In this document: one piece after another, positions 25,547 to 32,466 of the stretch
Numbering within the stretch: the first letter of the stretch is position 1
Layout: each line of letters opens with the position of its first letter
Program-made: the position numbers and the translations under genes
The notes under the pieces: model-generated
The model's database searches: none
The model's input: the letters and a program-made list of their open reading frames with translations, nothing else
What the model was told of the DNA's origin: nothing
Assembly (NCBI RefSeq): GCF_013410455.1
Contig: NZ_JACCFW010000001.1
Span: forward strand, 636,929-700,928
Origin: Allobranchiibius huperziae
Lineage (GTDB): Bacteria; Actinomycetota; Actinomycetes; Actinomycetales; Dermatophilaceae
Reading direction: 5' to 3'
Length of the DNA: 64,000 bases

Positions 25547-26023
25547 ATGGACCGGCTGACCCACCTCGACGACGCCGGCGACGCCCGGATGGTCGACGTC
25601 TCGCAGAAACCGGTGACGGCGCGCGTGGCGCAGGCACGTGGTCGGGTCCTGTTGTCGCGCGCGGCGATCGGTGCGTTGCGCGACCGGACCGTGCCGAAGG
25701 GCGACGCCCTGGCCGTGGCGCGGATCGCGGGCATCCAGGCCGCCAAGCGCACCCCGGAGCTCGTGCCGCTGGCGCACCCCGTCGCCGTGCACGCCGTGTC
25801 GGTGAGCCTGGTGGTGCGGGACGACGGCGTCGACATCGAAGCCGAGGTGCGCACGGCCGACCGCACCGGCATCGAGATGGAGGCGCTCACCAGCGTGTCC
25901 GTGGCGGCGCTCGCGCTGGTCGACATGATCAAGGCCGTCGACAAGCACGCGCGGATCACCGATATCCGGGTAACGGCGAAATCCGGTGGCCGCTCCGGTG
26001 ATTGGAGCGAACAGGATGCCTAG
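25547..26023 (+). CDS. moaC: Cyclic pyranopterin monophosphate synthase MoaC
   Basis: The 158-residue enzyme carries out the second half of the first molybdopterin step. Conserved parts are 'MVDVSQKPVTARVAQARGRV', 'AGIQAAKRTPELVPLAHP', 'IEAEVRTADRTGIEMEAL' and 'VAALALVDMIKAVDK'. The product is of normal length. Its stop codon overlaps the mogA-like ATG by eight bases. It lies between moeA and a MogA-like gene, so this locus supplies three molybdenum-cofactor steps; moaA and the molybdopterin synthase subunits are not in the window. Confidence 0.94.
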   Translation: MDRLTHLDDAGDARMVDVSQKPVTARVAQARGRVLLSRAAIGALRDRTVPKGDALAVARIAGIQAAKRTPELVPLAHPVAVHAVSVSLVVRDDGVDIEAEVRTADRTGIEMEALTSVSVAALALVDMIKAVDKHARITDIRVTAKSGGRSGDWSEQDA

Positions 26024-26492
26024 GGCGTTGATCATCACCTGTTCGGACCGGGCCTTCATGGGCGAGTACGACGACCGCTCCGGTCCGCTGCTCGTGGCCG
26101 CCGTGCGGGAGTGGGGGTTCGACGCGGACGAGGCGCTGATCGTCCCCGACGGTCCGCCGGTGGGGGATGCTCTGCGGGCCGCCGTCGCGGACGGGGTGGA
26201 TCTGGTCCTCACGACGGGCGGCACGGGCCTGGCGCCGTCGGACCACACGCCGGAGGAGACGGCAGCACTGCTCTACCGCCGGGTCGCCGGTATCCCGGAG
26301 GCGCTGCGCGCGGCCGGCGTGCGCAAGGGGGTCGCGTCTGCGGTGCTGTCACGGGGACTGGCAGGAGTGGCCGGCCGCACGCTGATCGTCAACCTCCCTG
26401 GCTCCACGGGCGGGGTGCGGGACGCGATCGAGGTGCTGCGGGACGTCGTGCCGCACGCGGTCACCCAGGTGCACGGCGGTGGTGACCATTGA
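26016..26492 (+). CDS. MogA/MoaB-family molybdopterin adenylyltransferase
   Basis: The 158-residue protein has the MoCF-binding fold: 'ALIITCSDRAFMGEYDDRSG', 'VDLVLTTGGTGLAPSDHTPE' and 'LIVNLPGSTGGVRDAIEV'. It activates molybdopterin with AMP before MoeA adds molybdenum. The ATG at 26016 overlaps the moaC stop by eight bases (ATGCCTAG), and its own end overlaps the next start. MogA and MoaB cannot be told apart by sequence alone in actinobacteria. Confidence 0.9.
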   Translation: MPRALIITCSDRAFMGEYDDRSGPLLVAAVREWGFDADEALIVPDGPPVGDALRAAVADGVDLVLTTGGTGLAPSDHTPEETAALLYRRVAGIPEALRAAGVRKGVASAVLSRGLAGVAGRTLIVNLPGSTGGVRDAIEVLRDVVPHAVTQVHGGGDH

Positions 26493-27112
26493 GCGACCGG
26501 CCGTGGCCGATCGCGATCGCCGGTGATTGGCGCGGGATGCGGATCATGTTGCGACCGTTGCGTGCTCGGGCCGACCGGGCCGAGTTCGTGCAGTTGCGTG
26601 CGCAGAACGCCGCCTGGACCAGGGAGTGGGACTCCACGTCGCCGATCCAGCAGGCCCCCGTGTCGTTCGCGCAGATGGTGCGCCAGCAGGACCGGCTGGC
26701 GGCGCGCGGTGAGCTGTTGCCGTTCGCGGTCGCCGTCGACGGCGAGCTGGTCGGCCAGATGCACCTGTTCAACATCGTGCGGGGCGCGCTGCGGTCCGCG
26801 GGGGTGGGCTACTGGATCTCGCAGCGGTACGCCGGGCGCGGCATCACGCCGTACGCGCTCGCGACCGCGATCGATCACGCCTTCGGCACCGTCGGACTGC
26901 ACCGGGTCGAGGTCAACATCCGCCCCGAGAACCACTCGAGCCTGGCGGTCGTCCGCAAGCTCGAGCTGCGTGACGAGGGGCTGCGCCGGGCCTATCTGCA
27001 CATCAACGGCCAGTGGCGCGACCATCGCACGTTCGCGGTCGTGAGGGAGGACCTCGCCGCGGGCGAGACGATGGTCGGGAGGCTGCGGGCGACGTATCCG
27101 GAACCGGTCTGA
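26489..27112 (+). CDS. GNAT acetyltransferase, RimJ-like
   Basis: The 207-residue protein is a GNAT acetyltransferase of the RimJ/RimL type. It has 'IMLRPLRARADRAEF' at the N-terminus, 'AVAVDGELVGQMHLFNI', 'VGYWISQRYAGRGITPYA' (the acetyl-CoA pyrophosphate loop R-x-x-G-x-G/A variant) and 'VEVNIRPENHSSLAVVRKL'. It should acetylate N-termini of ribosomal or other proteins. The TTG at 26489 overlaps the preceding TGA (TTGA); an internal ATG at 26537 is a weaker choice, because it would remove the first strand. Rv0995 (rimJ) occupies the same relative place in M. tuberculosis. Confidence 0.85.
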   Translation: MSDRPWPIAIAGDWRGMRIMLRPLRARADRAEFVQLRAQNAAWTREWDSTSPIQQAPVSFAQMVRQQDRLAARGELLPFAVAVDGELVGQMHLFNIVRGALRSAGVGYWISQRYAGRGITPYALATAIDHAFGTVGLHRVEVNIRPENHSSLAVVRKLELRDEGLRRAYLHINGQWRDHRTFAVVREDLAAGETMVGRLRATYPEPV

Positions 27113-27155
27113 CGACACACCGACGGTGCTGCGGTGCAAGGCTTTCCGTACGCCG

Positions 27156-27161
27156 TAGCGT
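27156..27161 (+). promoter_or_regulatory. -10 box of leaderless sepX promoter
   Basis: TAGCGT is followed by seven bases and the GTG of sepX. Confidence 0.55.
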
Positions 27162-27168
27162 CGCCCTC

Positions 27169-28182
27169 GTGGACAACCCGAGCAGCCTCATCTTCGTTGC
27201 GATCGTGGTCGTCTGGGCCGGTTGGCTGTTGCAGCACCAGATCCGCCGCCGGCAGGTGCTCCTGACGGCGCGCACCGTCGAGACGTTCTCCGACGCCATG
27301 CGGGTGCTGGAGCGCCGTACGCCGGTCACCGTCGATGCCTCTGACTCGCACGCTGCCGAGCGCACCTCGCTGCGCGCCGGCACCGTGATCCACGGTGAGC
27401 ACCCCGTGCACGATGAGCCGCAACTTCCCGCACACCATTCGAACGAGGTTGCCATGTCTGCGGATTCGCCCATGACGGACAAGCTCCACCACGTGCTCGA
27501 CCGGGCACGCACCGTGGCGGGTCAGCGCCGTACGCGCGGCATCGCGTTCCTCGTCGCCGCCGGCCTGCTGCCGCTGACGCTGCTCCTCGTGGTCGCCGGG
27601 GCCGTGTCCTGGCTCGCGATCGTCGCCTCGCTGATGCTGCTGGGTGCAGTCCTGCTGTGGCTGCGCGCCGAGACCGTGGCCGAGCAGCGCCGTGCGGGCC
27701 ACGATGCACCGGCCGTGCGTCGTACGACCCCGCAGTCGCGACCGCAGCAGCCGCGTCAGGCCGCGCAGCCGGTGCGCCGCCGGCGCCCCGTCGCCGAGCG
27801 CCACGACGACGAGACCCACGTGGAGTTGATCCGCTGGGACGACGTGCCGTTCGACGCCCAGCCCGCGCCGGTCCGTGCCCAGCAGGCTCCCGCGGCGCGG
27901 ACGAATGAGAGCGTCGAGGTTGAGAAGGTCGCCACACCGACCGTCGATGCCCCCGAGTCGCCCGTGCCCGCCGCGTCTGTGACAGCGCAGAGCGCCCCCG
28001 ACGGCACCTGGTCGCCGGTCCAGGTGCCCAAGCCGACCTACACGATGAAGGCCAAGGCGCCCGAGCGTGCTCCCGCCGCACCCGCGTCCTATGAGAACGT
28101 GCCGGTGCAGGAGCTGCCCTTCGACGGGATGGCGCTCGACCCCGAGGTCGAGGAGCTGCCCTCGGCCTTCCGCGCCGGCTGA
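27169..28182 (+). CDS. Divisome protein SepX/GlpR-like
   Basis: The 337-residue membrane protein has an N-terminal helix ('SSLIFVAIVVVWAGWLLQH') followed by 'VETFSDAMRVLERR', the diagnostic start of actinobacterial GlpR/SepX. A second pair of helices lies at about 127-163 ('IAFLVAAGLLPLTLLLVVA', 'WLAIVASLMLLGAVLLWL'). The remaining C-terminus is Pro/Arg/Gln-rich with 'LPFDGMALDPEVEELPSAF'. In Streptomyces and mycobacteria the protein supports cell division together with FtsZ-associated factors. Position after rimJ matches Rv0996. Function here is inferred from family and synteny. Confidence 0.82.
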   Translation: MDNPSSLIFVAIVVVWAGWLLQHQIRRRQVLLTARTVETFSDAMRVLERRTPVTVDASDSHAAERTSLRAGTVIHGEHPVHDEPQLPAHHSNEVAMSADSPMTDKLHHVLDRARTVAGQRRTRGIAFLVAAGLLPLTLLLVVAGAVSWLAIVASLMLLGAVLLWLRAETVAEQRRAGHDAPAVRRTTPQSRPQQPRQAAQPVRRRRPVAERHDDETHVELIRWDDVPFDAQPAPVRAQQAPAARTNESVEVEKVATPTVDAPESPVPAASVTAQSAPDGTWSPVQVPKPTYTMKAKAPERAPAAPASYENVPVQELPFDGMALDPEVEELPSAFRAG

Positions 28183-28246
28183 CCCGCCCTACCTGGGGTT
28201 TCGCTGGGAACGGCTGCGTCCGGGCTCAAGACCGTTGTGCTTGCTC

Positions 28247-28252
28247 TAGGTT
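28247..28252 (+). promoter_or_regulatory. -10 box of leaderless small membrane-protein gene
   Basis: TAGGTT is followed by six bases and the ATG at 28259; there is no ribosome site. Confidence 0.55.
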
Positions 28253-28258
28253 CACCTC

Positions 28259-28477
28259 ATGCACTGGTTCATGATCCCGTTCTTCATCCTGTTCTTCGGC
28301 ATCGCCCTGTGCAACGTCATCGCGCCAGAGGCCACCTGGCGACGCACCCGTGCGTGGCAGTACAAGAACCCCGGAGCGGCCGAGCCCAGCGCGGCCGCGT
28401 TCAAGGTGCAACGCATCAGCGGGGCGGTCGCGATAGTGGTCGGGGTCGTGATTCTGGTCGTGACGCTCAGCAGGTGA
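28259..28477 (+). CDS. Small two-helix membrane protein (DUF6199-like)
   Basis: The 72-residue protein has two hydrophobic segments (5-22 and 52-69) joined by a polar loop 'ATWRRTRAWQYKNPGAAEP'. The loop resembles the W.....W.YK.PEepS pattern of small DUF6199-type proteins. No function is known. The well-placed promoter box and clean membrane topology support a real gene. It ends 48 bases before tRNA-Ala. Confidence 0.7.
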   Translation: MHWFMIPFFILFFGIALCNVIAPEATWRRTRAWQYKNPGAAEPSAAAFKVQRISGAVAIVVGVVILVVTLSR

Positions 28478-28525
28478 GCCGGTTCGGCGGATGGGGCGCG
28501 CGGTGTTAGAGTTTCGCTTGCTTTT

Positions 28526-28601
28526 GGGGCTGTGGCGCAGTTGGTAGCGCGTCTCGTTCGCAATGAGAAGGCCAGGGGTTCGAATCCCCTCAGCTCCACC
28601 A
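28526..28601 (+). tRNA. tRNA-Ala(CGC)
   Basis: A complete cloverleaf of 76 bases including encoded CCA. Acceptor GGGGCTG pairs with CAGCTCC; anticodon loop TTCGCAA gives CGC, reading GCG; T-loop is TTCGAAT. The encoded CCA contrasts with the other three tRNA genes in the window, which lack it. Confidence 0.95.
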
Positions 28602-28605
28602 GTGG

Positions 28606-28657
28606 CAGACCCCGTCAGGTCGGCGCGACAGCGTCGGGCGGCGGGGTCTGATTCATT
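28606..28657 (+). terminator. Intrinsic terminator after tRNA-Ala
   Basis: CAGACCCCG at 28606-28614 pairs perfectly with CGGGGTCTG at 28642-28650. The right arm is followed by ATTCATTTT, a usable T-rich tail. It would end both the tRNA transcript and the minus-strand SDR transcript. Confidence 0.7.
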
Positions 28658-28672
28658 TTCCGGACCCGGTGA

Positions 28673-29413
28673 TCAGCCCTGCGACGTGGGTCGGATGGTC
28701 AGGTCGCCGATCTCCACGTCGTCGGGCTGCTCGATGGCGAACGCGATGGCGCGGGCCACTGCGGCGGGGTCGATGCCCAGCTCGGCCATCCGTCGCCGCA
28801 TCTGCTCCCGGATCTCGGGGTCCTCCACGGAGTCGACCAGTTCGGTGCGCACGAACCCCGGCGAGATCGAGGTGGTGCGCAGGACGCCGTCGGTGGACTC
28901 CTGGCGCAGCGCCTCGAGCAGTGTGCGGACCGCGTTCTTGGTGCCCGCGTAGACGGCCTGGGTCGGGGCGATCTTCAGACCCGAGGTCGACACCGTGGTC
29001 ACGAGATGACCGCGCCCCTGTTGCCGGAAGACGGGCAGCGCGGCGGCGATGCCGTGCAGTACACCCCGCACGTTGATGTCGATCATCGCGTCCCACGAGT
29101 CGACATCGAGGTCGGATACCGGTGCGGTTCGGGCGATTCCCGCGTTGCTGACCAGGACGTCGAGCCGTCCGAACGTCTCGACGGCGACTGCGACCAGTCG
29201 CCTCAGGTCGGCGCGTCGGGTGACGTCTGTCGCCACGATCTGAGCGCGCCCTCCATCGGCGCGGATCCGCCCGGCCAGCACCTCCAGGCGGTCGGTGCGT
29301 CGGGCACCCAGGACGACCGCCGCGCCGCGTCCGGCCAACTCCAGCGCCGTCGCCTCGCCGATCCCGCTGCTCGCGCCGGTGATGGCCACGACCTTGCCGT
29401 CGATCCCGCTCAT
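28673..29413 (-). CDS. Short-chain dehydrogenase/reductase
   Basis: The 246-residue SDR has the NAD(P)-binding 'ITGASSGIGEATALELAGRG', 'VLVSNAGIAR', a serine in 'TTVSTSGLK' and the catalytic 'YAGTK' (Y-x-x-x-K). 'ARRTDRL' after the second strand favours NADPH. Substrate unknown. The ATG at 29413 follows GGAGG at six bases; the longer frame upstream crosses the divergent promoter region and is rejected. It faces a TetR gene across two GACA-N2-TGTC sites, so it is probably controlled by that repressor. Confidence 0.88.
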   Translation of the reverse strand: MSGIDGKVVAITGASSGIGEATALELAGRGAAVVLGARRTDRLEVLAGRIRADGGRAQIVATDVTRRADLRRLVAVAVETFGRLDVLVSNAGIARTAPVSDLDVDSWDAMIDINVRGVLHGIAAALPVFRQQGRGHLVTTVSTSGLKIAPTQAVYAGTKNAVRTLLEALRQESTDGVLRTTSISPGFVRTELVDSVEDPEIREQMRRRMAELGIDPAAVARAIAFAIEQPDDVEIGDLTIRPTSQG

Positions 29414-29434
29414 GCCTGCCTCCAGCTCTAAACT

Positions 29435-29444
29435 GACACCTGTC
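29435..29444. promoter_or_regulatory. Secondary TetR operator
   Basis: GACACCTGTC is an inverted repeat (GACA-N2-TGTC) sharing its core with the longer palindrome at 29461. It lies 22 bases before the SDR start. Confidence 0.5.
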
Positions 29445-29460
29445 CGGTTGATGGCAGCGT

Positions 29461-29478
29461 AACGGACATTTGTCCGTT
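29461..29478. promoter_or_regulatory. Primary TetR operator palindrome
   Basis: AACGGACATTTGTCCGTT is a perfect 18-base palindrome between the divergent SDR and tetR genes, 26 bases before the tetR ATG. Size and position fit a TetR dimer site controlling both genes. Confidence 0.7.
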
Positions 29479-29504
29479 TAGCTCGAGTCCCGAACGGGGA
29501 GGCC

Positions 29505-30068
29505 ATGCCAGCACGCACACCTCGTGCGGACGCGGTCGTCAACCGTGCTCGCATCGTCAGCTCCGCACGCGCGGCGCTGGTCGCGTCGGGCGGATCCGTC
29601 GACGGTCTGCGGCTGCAGGCCGTCGCCAAGGACGCGCGGGTGGGGCAGGGCACGCTCTACCGTCACTTCCCGACCCGGGAGCACCTGGTCGCCGAGGTGT
29701 ACCGGCAGGAGATGGGCGACCTGGTGCAGACGGTGCCCGCGCTGCTCGCCGAACACCCGCCGCTGCGCGCGCTGGAGCTGTGGCTGGACCGTCTCCTGGA
29801 GTACGCGCGCGTCAAACGCGGCGTCGTCGCGGCGATCGAGGCGTCGGCGTGGCAGGACCTCTACGCCGACAACGAGAAACGGCTGGACCACGCGCTGCAG
29901 ACCCTGCTCGACGAGGGCGCGGAGGCCGGCGACGTGCGCGAGGATGTCGACGCGACCGACGTCATCCTGCTGCTCGGTGCCCTGTCGCGTGTGCCCGAGG
30001 GGGAGTGGGTTGCCCGCGCTCACACCCTGGTGACGGTCATCCTCGACGGCCTGCGCCGCTATCGGTAG
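29505..30068 (+). CDS. TetR-family transcriptional repressor
   Basis: The 187-residue protein has the TetR N-terminal helix-turn-helix 'LRLQAVAKDARVGQGTLYRH', continuing 'FPTREHLVAEVY' at about 38-70, followed by an all-helical ligand domain ('LELWLDRLLEYARVKRGVV', 'DATDVILLLGALSRV'). The pattern is of the TetR_C SCO1712-like type. A GGGAGG precedes the ATG closely. It is divergent from an SDR gene and probably represses it and itself through the palindrome at 29461. The 3' end overlaps the convergent SDR remnant by ten bases. Confidence 0.88.
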   Translation: MPARTPRADAVVNRARIVSSARAALVASGGSVDGLRLQAVAKDARVGQGTLYRHFPTREHLVAEVYRQEMGDLVQTVPALLAEHPPLRALELWLDRLLEYARVKRGVVAAIEASAWQDLYADNEKRLDHALQTLLDEGAEAGDVREDVDATDVILLLGALSRVPEGEWVARAHTLVTVILDGLRRYR

Positions 30069-31003
30069 TCCTCCACGGGCATAGGCGCTGCCCCGTCCCC
30101 GGCGGTGCGGCGGGCCAGGTAGCCCCAGCAGTCCGGGCGCGACCCGTCGGCGTCGGTCACGCCGTACGCGTCCGAGAGCTGGCGGGCGGTGACGATCTGA
30201 CCGGACCATCGGTCGACCCCCGGATCGGCGGCTGCCGCCGCGACTCCGCGCGCGACGTACGTCGGGGACTCGGAGATGGCGAAGCCCGGCTCCTTCGCCA
30301 GGGCGTCACGCCATTGCTCCTCGGTCACGCCGAACCCCTCGAGCATCGCTTCGGAGCGCAACCAGCCGGGTGTGACGCCGATGGCCGTGACCGGCTCCTC
30401 CCGCAGCTTGAAGGTGAGGCCCTTGACGATGCGTTCGACGGTGGCCTTGACCAGGTCCTAGTAGAAACCGACGCCCTCGCGGAACGAACTGTTGAACTGC
30501 GCCGTGCCGTCGGTCATCTCCACCACCAGCGCGCGTACGCCGGTATCGCGCGCCGTGCGCAGCATCAGCGGCAGTGCGTGGTGGCTGGTGATCAGGTGGG
30601 TGTCGACGCCCATCCGCAGCATCCGCAGGCCGCCCGCCAGGTCGTGCTCCCACAGCGGGCGGTCCCACTGCGCGTAGCGGTCGCCGCCGAAGATGTCGTT
30701 GACGAGCACGTCGAGGCGGCCGTGGTCCTGCTCGATCTCGCGCACCAGCGCCTGCACCGCGTCCGGATCCTCGTGGTCGACCACCACGGCGCGCCCGGTG
30801 CCGCCGGCCGCGTACATCGCCTCGGCCGTGCCCTCGATGGTCTCGGGGCGGTCGATCTCCGAACGGCCGGACGCCCGGCTGCTGCGGCCGGTCGCGTAGA
30901 CGAAGGCGCCCGCGCGCGCCAGTTCGACGGCGATCGCCCGGCCGGCGCCGCGGGTGGCCCCGGCGACCAGGGCGACCCGGTCGGTCAGCGGTCCGTGCTC
31001 CAT
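30059..31003 (-). pseudogene. SDR-family oxidoreductase interrupted by one amber codon
   Basis: A 314-residue SDR frame is intact except for a TAG at 30460-30458, after 'FREGVGFY'. Downstream the same frame continues 133 codons ('DLVKATVERIVKGLTFKL', 'AIGVTPGWLRSEAMLEGF', 'VARGVAAAAADP'). The N-part has 'LVAGATRGAGRAIAVELARA' and 'LDVLVNDIFGG'. Related proteins read YY-DLVK at this place, so a Tyr codon TAC or TAT probably became TAG by one base change. The upstream SD AGGAG and the lack of any frameshift suggest recent inactivation or a sequencing error; readthrough is possible but unsupported. Confidence 0.8.
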
Positions 31004-31071
31004 GGGGTGCTCCTGCCGCGCGACGCTCGGGCCCCTTTGCTACCGCAGTCGGCGCGGCGCCGCAACGGCGC

Positions 31072-31341
31072 TCAGTAGCGCTGGGGCGCCCGGCCCGCTC
31101 CGCCCCGCAGGTACTCCAGTTCGCGCTCCGTCGGCGACTTCTTGAACGCGAAGACGAAGAACATGATCACGTTGAGGATCGGGACGAGCCCGATGAGGAC
31201 CCACCAGCCGGAGTAGCCCGAACGGCGGATGATGCGCACGATCGCCCAGATGTAGAACACCAGAACGATCAGGTAGACCACGCCCGCACCGATGAACACG
31301 CCGCTGGCGATGTGGAAGTCGTTCGTGTTCTCGGTGTCCAT
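31072..31341 (-). CDS. Small membrane protein, function unknown
   Basis: The 89-residue protein has two hydrophobic segments at about 14-36 ('GVFIGAGVVYLIVLVFYIW') and 47-65 ('WVLIGLVPILNVIMFFVFA') flanking 'RIIRRSGYSG', with a charged C-terminus 'KKSPTERELEYLRGG'. The short Trp/Gly/Pro-rich second helix is seen in many small actinobacterial membrane proteins. A GAGGGG ribosome site lies seven bases before the ATG. No assigned role. Confidence 0.7.
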   Translation of the reverse strand: MDTENTNDFHIASGVFIGAGVVYLIVLVFYIWAIVRIIRRSGYSGWWVLIGLVPILNVIMFFVFAFKKSPTERELEYLRGGAGRAPQRY

Positions 31342-31424
31342 GACGCCCCTCGGTCAACCCGCGCAGATGTGGTGTGGCCGAAGGTAATACACCGGTCGCG
31401 TCGGCGGTGGGGGAAGATCTGCAG

Positions 31425-31967
31425 GTGTCGACATCCCGCCCGGAAGCCGTGCTCTTCGATCGTGACGACACGCTCATCGCGAACGTCGCGTACAACGGCG
31501 ACCCGGCCCTCGTCGTGCCCGTCCCAGGTGCGCGAGAGGCCCTCGACGCCGTACGCGCGGCCGGCCTGCGCACCGGCGTGGTGACCAACCAGTCGGCCAT
31601 CGGGCGCGGGTACATCACCGAGGCCGACATGCGGGCCGTCAACGACCGCGTCGAAGAACTGCTCGGGCCGTTCGACACCTGGCAGTTCTGCCCGCACACG
31701 CCACAGGACGACTGCGCGTGCCGCAAACCGCGGCCCGGCATGGTGCTCGCCGCTGCCGCGGCGCTCGGGGTCGCGGCGAGTGCATGCGTGCTGATCGGCG
31801 ACACCGAGGGCGACATGTCGGCGGCGCGCGCGGCCGGTGCCCGCGCGATCCTCGTGCCCGGACCGGCGACGACGCAGCAGGCCGCCCGCGCGGCGTCGGC
31901 CGTCTGCGCAGACCTCGGCGAGGCCGTTCGTCTGGCGTTGCGCGGGTCGGCGAACGAGGAGCCGTGA
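31425..31967 (+). CDS. HAD-IIIA phosphatase, GmhB-like
   Basis: The 180-residue phosphatase has the HAD nucleophile motif 'VLFDRDDTLIANVAYNGDP', 'GVVTNQSAIGRGYI', a zinc-binding loop 'CPHTPQDDCACRKPRPGM' and 'VLIGDTEGDMSAARAAGA'. This is the D,D-heptose-1,7-bisphosphate phosphatase (GmhB) type, also used for histidinol-phosphate-like substrates. No heptose genes are adjacent, so the substrate is open. The GTG at 31425 is preferred over an upstream ATG at 31374, because GGGGAAG lies about ten bases before it. Confidence 0.82.
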   Translation: MSTSRPEAVLFDRDDTLIANVAYNGDPALVVPVPGAREALDAVRAAGLRTGVVTNQSAIGRGYITEADMRAVNDRVEELLGPFDTWQFCPHTPQDDCACRKPRPGMVLAAAAALGVAASACVLIGDTEGDMSAARAAGARAILVPGPATTQQAARAASAVCADLGEAVRLALRGSANEEP

Positions 31968-31980
31968 GAAAGTTTCCCGT

Positions 31981-32466
31981 GTGGATCAGCTGAGGGAGCC
32001 GAGACACCTGGTGGCGCCCCGCGCGAAGGCCATGTGGGCGACGCAGTACGGAGTCGCGGGGGTCGTCGTGCTTGCCGTGGTGGTGGTCCTGGCGTGGACC
32101 GGCGCCATCACCGGGGTGTGGCGTTACGTCGCGTGCGCGGCCGCTGCGCTGCTGGCCGTGGTCGGGATCTGCGTGGTGCCGTTCTGGCGCTACGCCGTGC
32201 ATCGCTGGGAGATCACCGACACCGCCGTCTACACCCAGCGCGGCTGGCTGGTGCGCGAGCGGCGCATCGCGCCGGTCTCCCGGGTGCAGACCGTCGACAC
32301 CGAGCGCGGCCCCATCGACCAGCTGTTCGGCCTGACCACCGTCACGATCACGACCGCGTCGGCCAAGGGCGAGCTGCGTATCGAGGGTCTGCGGCGCGGC
32401 GACGCCGAGAAGGTCGTCCGCGACCTCACCACCGCCACAGCGGCCAGTCCCGGCGACGCGACGTGA
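31981..32466 (+). CDS. PH-domain membrane protein (YdbS-like)
   Basis: The 161-residue protein has two membrane helices at about 22-62 ('GVVVLAVVVVLAWTGAI', 'VACAAAALLAVVGICVVPF') followed by a bacterial PH domain of the bPH2 type ('EITDTAVYTQRGWLVRERR', 'ISPVSRVQTVD'-like 'IAPVSRVQTVDTERGPIDQL'). The GTG at 31981 comes 12 bases after the HAD gene ends. Its stop overlaps the start of the larger PH protein by four bases, so the pair is translated together. Role in envelope homeostasis is inferred from YdbS/YdbT pairs; no direct function is known. Confidence 0.85.
   Translation: MDQLREPRHLVAPRAKAMWATQYGVAGVVVLAVVVVLAWTGAITGVWRYVACAAAALLAVVGICVVPFWRYAVHRWEITDTAVYTQRGWLVRERRIAPVSRVQTVDTERGPIDQLFGLTTVTITTASAKGELRIEGLRRGDAEKVVRDLTTATAASPGDAT

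Noticed and set aside
30458-30460. TAG decoded as pyrrolysine or another residue
   Set aside because: No pylT-like tRNA or related genes are seen, and homologues have Tyr at this place; a nonsense mutation or error is simpler.
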